DNA of 64,000 bases from Stichopus chloronotus (GCA_021234535.1 CM037846.1:13284705-13348704), one strand, 5' to 3'; positions 1-13,385 are shown, numbered from the stretch's first letter. Notes: generated by a model from the sequence alone, not told the origin. Made by a program: numbers and translations.

Positions 1-1386
1 CCTTCATTGGCACTTGGTGGCCAGTTCAAAGTTAACGAGAAATATTTTAGGCAATTGTTTACCACATGTGTTCCCTTCAGCCGAACGTACTAGATGGAAC
101 GTACAACATTGAGAAATTTGTACCATAATAAACACAATTGTAATAGTTCAGGCAGTTTTATTAGGACAATCTCATTCACAAGCTATGAAAAAAACTTGTA
201 CAAATGGCTGTGAAAGAACAATATAGCAGAAATATTCGAATGCATACTCCGATCTACGCATTATATATTATTACATTATATTATTTAAAGCCGCATTTAA
301 GAAGATTGTCAGTAATTTCGGATTTCTATCTCATTTAAGACCAGAGAATATACTCACCTTTACATATCACGGTCACAACGAGGAAACTTAAAACAGATAT
401 CTATTGAAAGAGGAACAGGAAAAAGATATTAAAAACACATCTTTCACTTTTGAATGAAAAAAAAAATCAACATGAATGTATTCTTTTCAAAATTCGACTG
501 TTGTTTCTTCTACTCGACACAGTGTTCAACTTCATTGTCAGTGTCACAAGGATAAAAAAAAAATAAATCTTGTTTTGCGATACACACAGGTAAAAATGTA
601 ATACCAAAGTTATGACAACGTCATAATGAAGTGATCATGGTTTACAATTCACAACATACACTCACTCTGTGCAAGTTTCTTTCATGAATGGATGATTGTG
701 CACAACGCGGTACACGACACGTTACAACTTTTTACTCACAATGTGTGTTACGTGTGTCTTAATTTCGGAATAAATGCATTGACCGTAGAGTATGTAATGA
801 TAAAAAATACTAGTTCAGTTCTTTCTCAGTAATTGAGCTCATAAAGTAATTGCGTTTTTGATCATCATAATAGTGGCATGGTGACAATTGCACGATATAG
901 CGTGTGAGGCTATACATACAGCCTATACACCCTGCAGTTCTACGATATGCGTCATGAATGTCTGGTCATGCTATTAATCATAAATAAATATGAAACATTG
1001 ACAAAATTAAGAAAAAAAAAACAACAGGATTAAAGGCCATAACATTCATCTGTCTACAACATTATTCTCTGAGGCTTTGAATAAGTGAGAAATAATGGTA
1101 CCCAACACTAACTCTTCTCTTTCTGCTTTAAAAAGTGTAACCTTTCAATTCATGGGCGTTGATTTTCTTTTTTCTTTTTTGGAGGGGTGACAAAAACAGG
1201 GGGTGGGGAAAACATATTCCCCATTTTTGAGTGGAGGAGACACCAGCACATTGTCCCCTCCATAGAAAGTCTGCTTAGGTCACAGGTGACGTAGAGAGGT
1301 GTTTAGGTCAAATCCTCTCTCTTTCCCACGTTCGCATACTGTATCTCATACCTCACAACTTATTTGAAATTAAGTTACCTAACGTT
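1..1386. other. AT-rich non-coding flank
   Basis: There are no coding features here, only homopolymer A runs and AT-rich sequence. It could be intergenic or lie in an intron or 3' end of a neighbouring gene; nothing in the sequence decides this. Confidence 0.6.
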
Positions 1387-3090
1387 AATTGGAAATTTTT
1401 TTTTAATACCATCAGTTTGAATTCCTCTACATTTTTTTCTCTTATTCTTTGTGCATCACACGGGTATTAGCCTAACTGGTATTCTAGTCGTAGTAAAATC
1501 GTGTATGGCTGTGTTTACTTTAAAAATGTCTCGTCATTCTTTCGAAAGTGCTGTCAGAATAGACAAACGGGGAATTTTTATTTCATCCTTATTAAAGGTG
1601 AATGAATTTCCTTGACATGTTGAAATCAATTACCGCTAATGTTGTAGAAGAAAAAAGCTAAACACTTTGTTTCAAAATGACTCAAAGAACTTGATTTGAT
1701 CATTACTCTCATTTAGTTTACTAATTAGAAACAACAAGACAGAGAACATTGTACTTTATAGAGAATTAGCAAACAGGACAAACACACACACTCACTCTCC
1801 CACACACATATAAAATCAGTTTGAACTTTTCAATAATTCAAGCCATGGTGATAATAGTGGATTAATATAAACTCAATAGTGTATCTTAGGGCAAAAATAT
1901 CAAAAAGGTGTATGTCACAAAGTTAAACGTATGAATTCAAATGGTCCTCCTCCCATCTTCGTATGGCATTTTTAAGCTGAGATATAAATTTTTGAAGCTT
2001 ATTTACTCAATTTAAAATGGTAGATGGCACAATAAAATTTGTGATGTCATTCTTGTTCTACCCAAAGTGCTTTCTTTCTTTTCCTGTTTTCTTTTTCGAA
2101 AGCCATCGCACCTTGTCACGAAATGTGATCACTGTAGGTCCTACGTGGAACGACTTGACTATACGAATCCTCTCCATACAGCATAACAGGTAACAAAACG
2201 TTAAACTTCTCAAGGTTTTACAGACGTTTCAATTTGAAAAGGAAACCAAAGCAGGCCATGTGAGTTTTGCAGGAAAGTCATCACAAAATATTGCATAATT
2301 GACTGTTTCAGATGTCAGTTAACATTTTATATCTAGTCAGCAATGGAGCAAACTATTAAGGTGGGAGTTAGACAAATAGACTCTATTTTCCAACCTCTAA
2401 AAATCTTTTCTTGCAATATTAAGCTGTCACTTCAATTAGTGACAGTATCAGGAAACTGTCAGGTAAATGCCATCTTTTTTCAATATATACATATGTACTA
2501 TTTGACAGCCAGTATGATGTACATCCGTATGAAAAACACTGAACTTAAAAATCACATTATTGTTAAATGTCATCAAAGGTTATTAATGCTTTTCTTCATG
2601 GTACCGACCGGCTTTTGTAAACTTACGGTATCATGTTTCAAAAGTGATTTGTCCTTATATACATGACGGTATTTACATACCGTGTAACAAAATCGCCCAT
2701 TCGAAGTTTCAATTTATCTTATTTTCTCTTAAGACTCTAACATGACGCTATTTACACTTGCAGTTTCACAAGGTGTCTAAACTGAGACTTCCTGTCGTTC
2801 AATATATATGGAAAAAAAAAACTAATACGCGAACTTACCGCTGCAAGCTGCAAATCATACATCGGAAACCTCCTCACAATTTGTTCTATCTGCCCTGAAA
2901 TCGTCATCTGTTCTAAATTGACTCTTTATCATAACCAACCAAACATTGGTTAGATCCATGTCAATGCCTTATACCACACTGAATAATAATTTCTTAGAAC
3001 CAAATTTAAATTGCAATGACTGTTGGACATTCAGTATTAAGAACACCTTGGTGGGTCAATTATATGTCAGACATCGTGGTGTTTTTTTTT
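1387..3090 (+). repeat. Tandem duplication, unit 1
   Basis: This is the first copy of a long direct duplication. Blocks at about 1420-2320 (for example the stretch starting AAAATGACTCAAAGAACTT at 1674), 2590-2745 and 3026-3090 reappear in the same order in the next unit with substitutions and small indels. About 270 bp near 2750-3020 has no clear counterpart in unit 2. There is no coding capacity and no terminal repeats were recognised. Confidence 0.75.
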
Positions 3091-4620
3091 ACTGTTCTTT
3101 TTGTACCGGTTGTTTTGAATTCCTCTGCGTTTTATTCCTCTTATTCTTTGCACATTGGTATAAGCCTAAATGGTGTTCTAGCCTTATGGTAATAAAGTGT
3201 ATGGCGGTGTGTAGTTTAAGAATCCCACGCCATTTTTTCGAAAGTGTTTTCAGAATAGATAGACAGTGGAATTTGATTTCAGCATCATTAAAAGTGAATG
3301 ACTTTCCTTTGTATGTTGGAATGAAACCGATAATGTTGTAGAGAGAAACTGTAAAAAAAATTGTTTCAAAATGACTCAAAGAACTTAATTCGATCATCTC
3401 ATTTAATTTAGTAATTTGAAACAACGAGGGAGAGAACATTGTACTTTATAGAGAATTAACAAACGACGCAAACACACACAAGCGAGCCCGGCACAAAAAA
3501 GTTAGTTTTAACTTTTCATTAATTCAAGCCATGTTGATAATAGTGGATTAATATAATCTCAATAGTATATCCTATAGGGACAAAAATCTCAAAAAGGTTT
3601 ATGTCACAAAGTTAAACAAATGAATTCAAATGGTACTCTCCCACCTCCCACCCCCATCTTCGTATGACATTGTAAAGCTGAGATGTAAAATTTTTCTGCT
3701 TATTCACTCAATTTAAAATGGTAGATGGCACAACAAAAATTTGTGATGTCATTCTTGTTCTACCCAAAGTGCTTTCTTTCTTTTTCTGTTTCCTTTTTCG
3801 AAAGCCATAGCACCTTGTCACGAAATGTGATCAATGTCCGTCCATTGTGGAATGACTTGACTATTCAAATCCTCTCCATACAGCATGCCAGGTAAAAAAA
3901 CGTTACACTTCTCAAGGTTATACAAAAGTTTCGATTTAAAAAGGAAACAAAAGCAGGTCATGTGGTTTTTATACGAGAAATTCATTACAAATTATCGCGT
4001 AATCGACTTTCGGAATATTTTTCATCGTTTTATATTTCAGCAAGGGAGCAAGCCGTGAGGATAGAAGTTAGATAGATAGGATTTCTTTTTCAACCTTTAA
4101 AAGTTATTATTTTTTAAATGTATTGTTTGGTAATACTAAACTTCAGAGTTTATTCCATAGTCGATTAATAGTATCAGGAAATTTAATGTAAACGCCATGC
4201 ATCCTTTTTACGTATATAGTTTTTGACAGCCTATTTTTGTAATGCATCCGTATTAAAAACAAAAAATTGAACTTAAAAAGTTCAACAGAAAGACCGGAAA
4301 GGTTTATTACATTTCTTTGTTTTTATGTTAATTCCTTACTGCACATTTCTTACATAATTTTTAACTGTTTTCAAAGGTCATTTATGTATTCAGGCCATTT
4401 TCTTTATCTTAATGGTACCGACCGGCTTTTGTAAACTAACGGTTCATGTTTGTTTCAAAAGTAATTGCCCTTATATCAATGAGGGTATTCACATACTGTG
4501 TAACAAAATCATACATTCGAAGTTACAAACTATATTATTTTCTCTTAAGCATTCAGCATTACGGACACCTCGGTGGGTTACTTTTATTTCAAACACCGTG
4601 GCATGGGTCATTTTTTGGAA
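3091..4620 (+). repeat. Tandem duplication, unit 2
   Basis: This is the second copy, offset about 1.7 kb from unit 1 in its first part. The block GGTACCGACCGGCTTTTG at about 4413 matches one at about 2599, an offset about 110 bp longer, showing internal indels. Divergence by eye is moderate, so the duplication is not recent. Confidence 0.75.
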
Positions 4621-4775
4621 ACTTTAGGGCACCTTGTGACAGTCTTATAAAATATCCATGCGAGAGGCCTTCTTTGTTTTTTTGTTTTTTTTTTCATTGC
4701 TAAAGTACAACAGAAGAACCGGGAAAGTTTATTACATTTCTTCGTTTTTATGTTAATTCCTTACTGCACATTTCT
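4278..4775 (+). repeat. Short direct repeat pair
   Basis: A stretch of about 72 bp (AACAGAAAGACCGGAAAGG and onward to ACTGCACATTTCTT, 4280-4350) is repeated at 4705-4773 with few differences. It overlaps the end of the larger duplication, suggesting repeated local copying. Confidence 0.65.
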
Positions 4776-5826
4776 TTCTTCGTCCAATTGAAAAGGAAGC
4801 CTTTTATCCTTTTTATTTCGTTTTTGCACATGTAAATGTTGACATTATACAGCATTTCTGGTCAACAGAAAAAGTTTTAAAAAAGAATAAAAAAGAAATA
4901 ATGTAGCGGTAAAGTTGGAGTTGAATGAAAATACATAAATGAAGTTCAGAAATTACCGGATATCACTCTATCAATGTAATTATGAGAGGCATTGCGTAAA
5001 TTGTAACAACTGTTTTTTTTTTATCTTATCAGTTTTTTGGGGGGACGGCAATTTTTCCTTTCCAAACAAAAAGTTCTTTTTTTCTAGATTGGATCAAGTA
5101 AAAAAAACATCGATTCAACTTTTAAATTTTGTATATGAAAATTTGCATTTATCACACGGAAGAAGATACAACTTACAGTTCAGAGAATTTCTGCCAAGTT
5201 AAAGTTTGCAATGAAATTTGATTTTGATATCTCTTTTCCGTTCTCAGTGGCGACAATCACAATTACGTTAACAATTAAGGTTCTGAGTAGGTAAAGTTCA
5301 TGCACATATGTTTTTATGAGATGTTAGATTTGATAAAAGTGAGTGATTTGTGTGAGACTAAACAACTGTGGTTCACATACTCAGCGGAAATCATAAAACC
5401 AAAGTTGGCAATTAAGTTGGGATCCCGTTAACGGTATTCACCATATCACAATGGCGTCACCTTGAACAATGAGAGATGAACAACATTTAAAATGTCCTAA
5501 TGTTTATATATGTTGATTGAGGTTAACCCTTGGTAATAATCTTAAGTATTACACTACTGCTGTCCAGCTGAAAAAACTTAGTTGGCAGATATTTAGCAGT
5601 GATTTTCCAATGTAAAACTAGGCTTGAAGCATTGAAATATTAATCTGCTCATTTAGCGGTCATATTGACTATCCATCAACATACCAAATAAGACTTTTTC
5701 ACCCAAACTCATGCAGTGGCTTTACTTGTCAACAAAAAAGATTTTCTTTTGTAGGTGAAGATCTCACCGTAAACATTTGTTCCACCCCTTACCCCCACTA
5801 CAATCGGCACGCACGAGCGAGCACAC

Positions 5827-5854
5827 ATCCATCCATCCATCCATCCATCCATCC
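5827..5854. repeat. (ATCC)7 microsatellite
   Basis: Seven uninterrupted ATCC units. Confidence 0.95.
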
Positions 5855-6720
5855 GTAGAAGCACACTGTCTGGTACATAATTTGTGATTCATATTTCTTT
5901 TTATTCAGGTTACTGTAAAATTTGATGTTTTTAACCAAACGAATAATTCTGCTCGCCTTTCCTGCCATAGTTCATTTTTCACGTCGATTTAGCAACTGTA
6001 CAATGCTTGATAAATGGAAGTTTGGAGATTTGTTCGGAGCAATTTGCTCAAAGAAGCCATCAAGTTTCGAGTAATATATTGTTGTGCTACGAAGTTACTA
6101 GTTTCTATTTGCTATAATGGATTAAACTAGCCATAAAGGACAAAGCATGCGCTGTATGATAGAAAAAAATAGCCTAGGCCTATTCCATAGAATTAAATGA
6201 AGAAAGAATGCCCAGGTGCATGCACAGTGTGTATCTTTGACGTTGCACGCAACCTTGCTGGGTTTTGGCGACTGAGGCTTCCTTTCTCGAGCCCAGGGCT
6301 ATTTTATTGGAAATTGATTACGTAATGATCAAAATGTAGCATTATCACTTTTAGAACTGATAAAGAAGCTTTTCGGATATGTGTTCGTGTAAATGTGATA
6401 GAAATGGAGCAGCTCAAGGATGGGGAAAGCGTGGGGGTGAACCTCATGTGTTGGATGTTACAGATGTCTCCCCCCGTTCAAAAACTGCAATTAGATCATA
6501 TTTAGTCTTATATTAGAATTTGCCTAATAATTGGTTATTATCTTTCTTTTTGTCCTTACAATCAGATATCACCTATCGCCTATTCGGTGGCGAAACACGA
6601 AAGTATGGGGGGCGTCATGACTTTGATCGTCTTTGTAGAAGCTACCAGGTATTCAGTTTTTAATTCTATTTGGTGAAATTCGTTGATGTTTGCAGCTATA
6701 CTGATATACAGCTATACTGA

Positions 6721-6853
6721 TCTTGACATCTTTGTCAAGACAAACCTCGCCCCCCCCCCTACCCTCACCGAACCCCTTCACCCCGCCCGCCCGCCCTTCC
6801 CGCACAGACGATATCCTAAAGCTGTGATTGAGCTTTAGGGTGGGTAAACCCAC
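6721..6853. repeat. Cluster of inverted repeats around a C-rich tract
   Basis: Three perfect inverted repeats occur within 133 bp: TCTTGACA with TGTCAAGA (6721-6740, 4-nt loop), CCTAAAGCT with AGCTTTAGG (6815-6839, 7-nt loop) and GTGGGT-AA-ACCCAC (6840-6853). Between the first two lies a C-rich tract with CCCG repeats (6749-6800). The function is unknown. Confidence 0.7.
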
Positions 6854-9219
6854 TACAAAGGGGAGGGAAAGAGAAGTTTTGATTCAGTTGCCTACTACAT
6901 CTGCTTATGATCTGTACGTGAATTATGAGGCCAAGCATTCTTAGTCAGGCCTCTGAGGATGACGTGTGAAATAAATCATTCAAATTATCACTCACCGTTA
7001 GTCTCCCTGGCAGACGGCAGCACTCACGGACACTTGCCTGTCTATTCCTGTCTTCCATCTCTTATTTAACAAACTTTGTCACACCGGTAGACAAAAAAAG
7101 TACAACGCTTGTATGCATGCGTCCTACCATACAAAACATGTTTCCATGCGTGCATGTTATCGTTAGTACTGCACTATGTTTTAATATCTCCGACAATACA
7201 CAATATACGAAGGTACTTCCTCATCTAGTTAAGGAGTTTATTTTTTACCCTGCGTTAAGTGAAAATTAAGGCAAATCGAAAGGCTGCTTTCAATGTGTGA
7301 CTGAAGGGCAATAGACACACTCAATCATGTCTGCGCATGTACTCATATATAATGGGAGATCGAGAGTGTAAACCTATCAAACTGAGATCGGGTAAATTTG
7401 CTTTCACTTACAGTTTGTTGTAAAGTCCTCGGCAAAAATTCGCTGAAAGCTTTTCGTTGCTGCATTCGAACAGGTTCGAGCGACCCGAGGCTGGTTTAAG
7501 CAAAAGTTGATACTGTACGCACAAAAACGGGCGAATAATCTCTAATATTCGTGCGAATCTAGCCTCTTATCCCTTAACAGTGTTGCTAGTTAGCTCAAGA
7601 GTCATTCGTGCCAATCATTCGCGATAATCGCACGAATTTGTTTTGTTTGGATATAGACATTACGTTAGGCAAACGTTAGGGGTTGTCAAGACTGCTCTAT
7701 ACTTACCTCTCTTGGCCGGGGGAATTTTTTGTGTTGAACTTATCGCCTCAGAGGAAAGAAGCCACGTAGGTTCCGCATGGCCTACTCTTTTTTTTTCTGA
7801 GCTAGGTTATTGTAATACGATGGAAAAGTCTCTTGTTACACAAAACTGCAGTTACTTGGTAGGCCTATTTAGTAAGTATTTAATAAAGACAATTAAATAT
7901 ATTTTTTGTTGTTGCTGGCTTGACATTATCTGGATCAATTTTACTACTTAATCGGTCCTCATCAGGTTGACCTCTTCCCTCTCCCTTTGGAAGTGGAAAT
8001 CATTTATCACATCAAGTATGACATTCACTTTCGACTGTAATTGATCATCCACAATCTCCAAATTAATAACGTTTGTTTCAAATGCATTTTGAGTAATCGC
8101 TTGACAATTGGGAATTAAATTTTATCAAGACTACACTCTTTCTTTTTAAAACTTGGAAAATAAATTTTAAGCAGGCATTATCAGTTTTTATGAAGTTGTA
8201 CACATTTGAGTGTCTTTGTAACGGATAGCCATCCAATTTCTCATTTAATATGAGAATGAATGAGTCAGTGGGTAGGTTGGAGGTTGGGTTGTAACAGTGT
8301 TGCGGTCTTGGCCTATACTTGGTAGGGAGAGCGGCAGGGGCTGACTCCGAAGTTAGAGTGTATGTCTTGCAATCTGTTGCACCTCGAATCAAATCCCATT
8401 GGAAAAACTTTGAAATTTCCTCTGCCCTCAAAATTGGCTTGTCAGCAAAACTGTTTTTAAAGGTCCTGAGGGGTTATTTGGGTTCCTATTGTGCGAATCA
8501 GCTGTTGTCTGCTTCAGGTTGTTCGACAAAATCTGATAGGCTGCTGAGCTGGCAAACCCTCCACCGCTCCAGCCTTTAGGAAGTTGGGTAAATACTGAGG
8601 ATACACTCTCGCACCTTAAATAGGGACGTTCCTCAATGGCGGTTCCGGGAAAATGTTTGGATTTGCGTGTAGATTTGTATGATTGATTGGTTTACCTTTG
8701 CCTCGTTATCCTCTTTCACTTATCGGACAAATTAGACGAATCTCGCAGATGTTCCATGATATAGGGTCTTTCCTGAAACTTTTAAATTAAAAATTCATTA
8801 AAAATAAAAAAACGGTACTGTCTTTGCTGAAACACGTTAAAATAAATCAGTCCTATACAATGGAAAACAAAAATGTTTACGAAACAATTAACCCGTTTCT
8901 TCAGGTGTCTCCATATCTTTTAGAAACTTTAAAGAGGGGCATGTAGGAGGTTGCAACGTACATTCCATATAAGACACGTCGTCACTATCTCAGTGCATGT
9001 TGACATCATGAAAGTCCTTTTGCAGTCTGTGTTAAACGTACACGAAGAAGTTTACATTCTTTAAGTCAATCTTTAACACTGCCGCCTGCTTCCCAAACGA
9101 TAAAGGTATTCACAAGGTATAACTAACAACTTTAAATTACTGGAAATAATGACTATTTTTTCTTACACGTCTTATCTGAGCAGAAGAAGCAAAATCTCTG
9201 CTCTGAGCAAAGTTATGCT

Positions 9220-9810
9220 TTAGCGACACCACTCAAGTTTCCCGAAGTGTCGAGGGCGCGCTCTTCTCTGTCCATCCGGTAGGCGTGGTTTATACTGAAG
9301 GTCCGCCCTTTTTGACGGATTTTGCCCACTTTGCACAGTAACTGCATATGGACGTTGCACCGTACCAGACCAGGAGCTTAGATACTTGACAAACACCTTA
9401 TTCACACATTGCATCCCCAGCGCCCAGGCCAGGTACGTAGTCTAACAACAGACCACGATGCAGGAGGCTGACAAGTGCCATGTTGAAGAAACAACAGTAA
9501 TTTCGGATTAGGAATCACTAAATGTTAATTCAGTTTAAACATATTAAGGCTTCGAAAGGATCGGAAGAACCGGGATTTGGTTCTGATTTCTTCTTCTGTC
9601 GCCATATTGACGAAAGGCGGTCATTCGCTCTTGGATGTTCATAGAGAACCTTGCACAGGTGAGATACCGAACACTAAAGGCCAAAAAGTTCTCCTGCCTT
9701 GTCAGCGTAGAGCAGAACTAAGGCAGTAAACAGGTAAATAACGGTAGTCTACGTTCAGTGTTTCTTACTCTTAATTAGGCCCAGCGGAAAGGAAAACCGG
9801 AAGGCCCTAG
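9220..9810 (+). promoter_or_regulatory. Candidate promoter and untranslated first exon region of the SLC38A11-like gene
   Basis: Coding exon 1 needs an upstream untranslated exon. This region is CpG-richer than its surroundings and has a KLF-like AGGCGTGG (9281-9288), an ETS-like TCGGAAGA (9562-9569), a YY1-like CGCCATATTG (around 9600-9609, after a pyrimidine-rich stretch) and a full ETS/GABP site ACCGGAAG (9796-9803). Two good donors follow: CAG|GTGAGA after 9658 and ACAG|GTAAAT after 9733. The link to the gene is inferred from position only, and the start site cannot be fixed without transcripts. Confidence 0.35.
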
Positions 9811-10811
9811 TTATGTTAGGCTAGAGTATTGTGTTCCACTTCTGCCTTAATTTCGCAACGACTTGTGATGTTACTTTGGTTTATCAACACGTTTGTTCCT
9901 TATTTCAAAATGTGATACTTTTTACACCAATTCTACAGTTAGGGTATAGGCCTAGTAGTAGTACTAGCTAGGCCTTAGTACTACTACAATATTAACACCA
10001 ATTGACTGATTGAGCTACAGTGTAAAAGCACAAATTTAACTGCCGAGCGCGGTACTGTGCTATATGGGTGGCGATCGGGGGCCAGGAGAGAGAGAGAAGA
10101 AAAAACGGAGTACCAGCTAGTAGAAGAATTGAACTTGCGGGCATGTACATCGAAGCCCATTGGGACTGTGGACATGTATGCTTCCACCTCTGATTGCAGG
10201 TCAGCCCAGTAACATCATGCATGTATGGCTTAGGCTAGGAGATGTATGCATCAGCTCTAATTTAGAATCCGCGACCACACGCATGTCACACACAATATAC
10301 CGCAATCTGCTTGAATGAGCTGTGGTTGTATGGACAGCAATAGCCAGTTATGGTGACATCGTACAGTGGTATGCAATTTAAATGCATTGCACTGCAAAAT
10401 CCATTCCAATAACCTGTACTGCTAGCTAGCTGTAATGCCCGGCCTCACAAAAACGAGAACCTGTGAAAGGGAGAGTTCGGGAGGAAGATGCAACCCCCCA
10501 CCACATACACACAGCCAAATGCAAGTTCTCTCAAAATGAGGAAATTCCTTAGGAAGATATGAAAAAAATACTTATCATTACTATTATAAAATATTGAACA
10601 CATGTAGTACCATTTGGTATCAAGCCCAACCCATTTGAGCAAATATAAAGAGAAGGGCATGCCTCTTTAGCAAATATTTTCCAAAGTGGAGGGAATGCCT
10701 CACCCCTCAATGGGGATGTTCTCCTCCCATTATAGACCCCTTCCCCTCCTCGGATGACCATCAGTCATCAGTTCTGGAACCAGAACTCGCACCCCCGACT
10801 CAGACCAGCTC

Positions 10812-10998
10812 CAGGGGTAGATTTTTTTGAGGAAGGGCTAGGGGGCCTGCCCTCCTTCCAGAAATGTTGATTTTTTTTTTTTCACTGAACTTCATAAAAC
10901 AGTGCAAAGCTCTATCCAATTAAAGTACTAGCCCTATGATGTGTGTCAGTGAAACTGTGTTCATTATTTCCTACCTCAAAATACTAGAACTACCCCTG
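10812..10998. mobile_element. Short hAT-like MITE candidate
   Basis: The ends are CAGGGGTAG (10812-10820) and CTACCCCTG (10990-10998), a perfect 9-bp terminal inverted repeat of the CAGGG type common in hAT-related non-autonomous elements. The flanking 8-mers match at only four of eight positions, so no target duplication is proven. There is no transposase inside. Confidence 0.45.
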
Positions 10999-13304
10999 AA
11001 GAGAACAGTTACTCAGAGTTTTGGGACCCTGATAATATTATTGCTCATATTCACTGCGTATAACCTAGACCAACTCCATATTTACCAGGACTATTATCCT
11101 CTGCTGGTTACTCATGAGTACTATATTGAATTGGATTGATAACATCAGTCATGGTCTATTACCTGGGTCACAGTCCCACAGAAAACTGCTTTCCACTTTC
11201 AAGAGACTTCAACTTAAATTTTCCCACAATCTCAGGCTTTTGTGGCATAACTCTCTGCACTGTTAGTGTCTTACTTGAGGTCATACTTGCCATTGATTTG
11301 GATGTAAATTTTGGTGAATCTGAAGAAAAAAGCAACTCACACCAGAAATTATCATCTTGCTGTGGGAACCATCGAAGTGAAACCTTATTTCTGTGGTGAA
11401 CTTCAACATAGCATGGCTGCAGTTGACACACCTGTTAAGTGAGAGAAAAACATATACCTTTGCTGCAAAATAAAACTGTCTGAGAGATTTCACTCTCATA
11501 AATACTAACTCAGTGACAGAAACATTGACACGGTTTGAAGAATATAGCCCATACTACAACACTGTTATCAGTTCCACTGTTTTCATTTACTAATGAACAT
11601 CTAAAGTTTTAAGTTGTTTTCAATAATACACCCACTCATGGCATGTATTATCAACCTCTCTATACCCTCTGATGGCAACACACCCAGAAATAATTGTAAC
11701 GATAAAATTGAGACGATTTACATTTTTGTCAGTCATCTCATATGAGAAAGCAAAAACAATTTCAGCATTATGTACACAGTGAGACCTGTTTTTCAAAAAA
11801 GTGAAAACTCTCCGAAACCTCCCACAAGATCAGCTGTCTACCGTGGCAGGGACTGTGAAGCGGGATGTGCTAGGTAAAAAGAAAAAAGTACCTGGAACGG
11901 TTTAAGAGTGCCAGGATGACCAAGGAAGATGAAGTAAAACTGCCACTTAAAAAATAAGAATTCCTGAAGATCAATTCACATCTAGAATCAAATGTAGCAC
12001 CGTTTTGCATCTAGCCCTCCCTACATTAGCAAAATTTTTTGACTTCTCCCTAGGATGGGGATCAGCCATTATCCTGCTGGGTCCCCCCTGCCAAATCCTG
12101 GGTCCACCAACTGTAACCTGTAAGATCCTGCACACACAAACCTATTCTATCACCCCCAGTCGGCAGAATGAGCCATGACAATCAACGTTATTATTCATCC
12201 ATGATCACTACTTCAGGGTTTTTGTAATTGCAATTGTCTTTACATTGATGACTATGTATACACACTTTCAAAGTAAACCTAGGCCTACATTACATACATC
12301 TGTGTCTGTCTTTCCTCATAAAAAAAATGGCGGGTGCTTTGTTCCAGAGAGTATGATGTTCCGGTCTTGCCCTTCAGCAGTATGCATACTGTCATTCACG
12401 ATCAACGGCAGGGTAATTTAGTGTGCGCAGTTTCAACGCTTATAAACTCTTTTTGTGAAACTTAAGCTTATTTTTAGAGTCTTCATCTTCTTTACCCCGA
12501 TCGCCACAAATGTGCATGAACAGGGCAAGAAAAACAAAGTTGCAGGATTTCACGGGGTAACAACTTTATACAAAAGTCTGTACTAAAACTTAAAGTAGTT
12601 TGGGAAAACCTAAACTTTTTTTGATAAAACAAACTTACTATGGCAAAACCCAAGCTTATTTTTGGTGATGTTTTATTTAACAGGATAACGACATCAAGTA
12701 TTTATTTTGGGAGACAATTTGTTTTGACAAACAAGTTTATTTTGGTGATCAGTGTTTTATCTCATGAGGTAACAATTTTATGCAAATCGTTTTTTATGCA
12801 TCTTTAAATTAGAATTTTGATAAGTACTTTTTTTTTGGGGGGGGGGGGGATAAATGATCATTTTTGTGCTTTACCTTTTTTCGCCCTGATTGCTGCTCAT
12901 AGTGTTGAGCCAGGATAAACTAAAAAGAAAAAAAAAAACCCAAAACAGGAGATTGACAGCTAATGCAATGTCACCTGTTGTACTATGTATGACCTAATTT
13001 AGACAGCTGAGTCACAAATTATGGTAGCACTGAGGTAATATTCATTCTGCAGAATCTGAACAGTCCCTGGCTCAGCTTTGACGCTCTCCACGTGGATGGT
13101 TGCCTTCAACAGTTTGATTCATTGTAACATTAATGAATAAATTATTCCTTTCCTTGAACTAAAGTGCAGCAAGATTAGTTTTCAGTTAACCACATTCAAA
13201 TGGACTTTGTGTGATTAACTGTATTGCTTTAAATTTATGATAATTAGTAGTTTTCTCTTTTAACCCCCTACTAATGCTTCTTGTTTTCCATGATTTTCAG
13301 TGAA

Positions 13305-13385
13305 ATGGATTCCCAGGAACCAAACGAAAGAAGCAGAATTGCTGATGATCCACCTTATCATGGGACTGTCACAAATGGAGGACAG
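13305..13385 (+). CDS. SLC38A11: SLC38A11-like coding exon 1 (N terminus)
   Basis: This exon encodes residues 1-27, a polar cytosolic tail beginning MDSQEPNERS and ending TNGGQ. The ATG has G at -3 and G at +4, a good Kozak context. A strong acceptor (pyrimidine-rich, ending TTTTCAG at 13300) lies four bases upstream, so the true exon starts at 13301 and an untranslated exon must lie further 5'. The donor is ACAG|GTTTGT after 13385, phase 0. The tail is not conserved across the family, so this exon rests on the reading frame, the splice sites and the in-phase join to exon 2. Confidence 0.8.

Larger units (their letters stand above)
4776..9219. other. Non-coding flank upstream of the gene
   Basis: No gene is supported here. 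Contents are a seven-unit ATCC microsatellite at 5827-5854, C-rich and hairpin-forming sequence near 6693-6853, and a stretch at 8290-8420 that on the minus strand has a weak tRNA B-box-like motif (GATTCGAGG) and may be an old SINE fragment. Confidence 0.5.

Noticed and set aside
2946..3439. Overlapping open frames on both strands near 3.0-3.4 kb
   Set aside because: They lie across the junction of the tandem duplication, are not preserved in the other unit, and have no recognisable protein.
5827..5854. CRISPR-like regular repeats
   Set aside because: Simple ATCC microsatellite; no spaced repeats anywhere in the window and the DNA is clearly animal.
6653..6853. Minus-strand Gly/Arg-rich 66-codon frame
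   Set aside because: It is a translation of the C-rich tract and hairpins.
7643..7951. 102-codon frame with hydrophobic parts
   Set aside because: There is no ATG start at the 5' end, no family resemblance and no splice or promoter context.
8078..8431. 117-codon minus-strand frame
   Set aside because: It overlaps a possible SINE fragment with a degenerate B-box; no protein similarity recognised.
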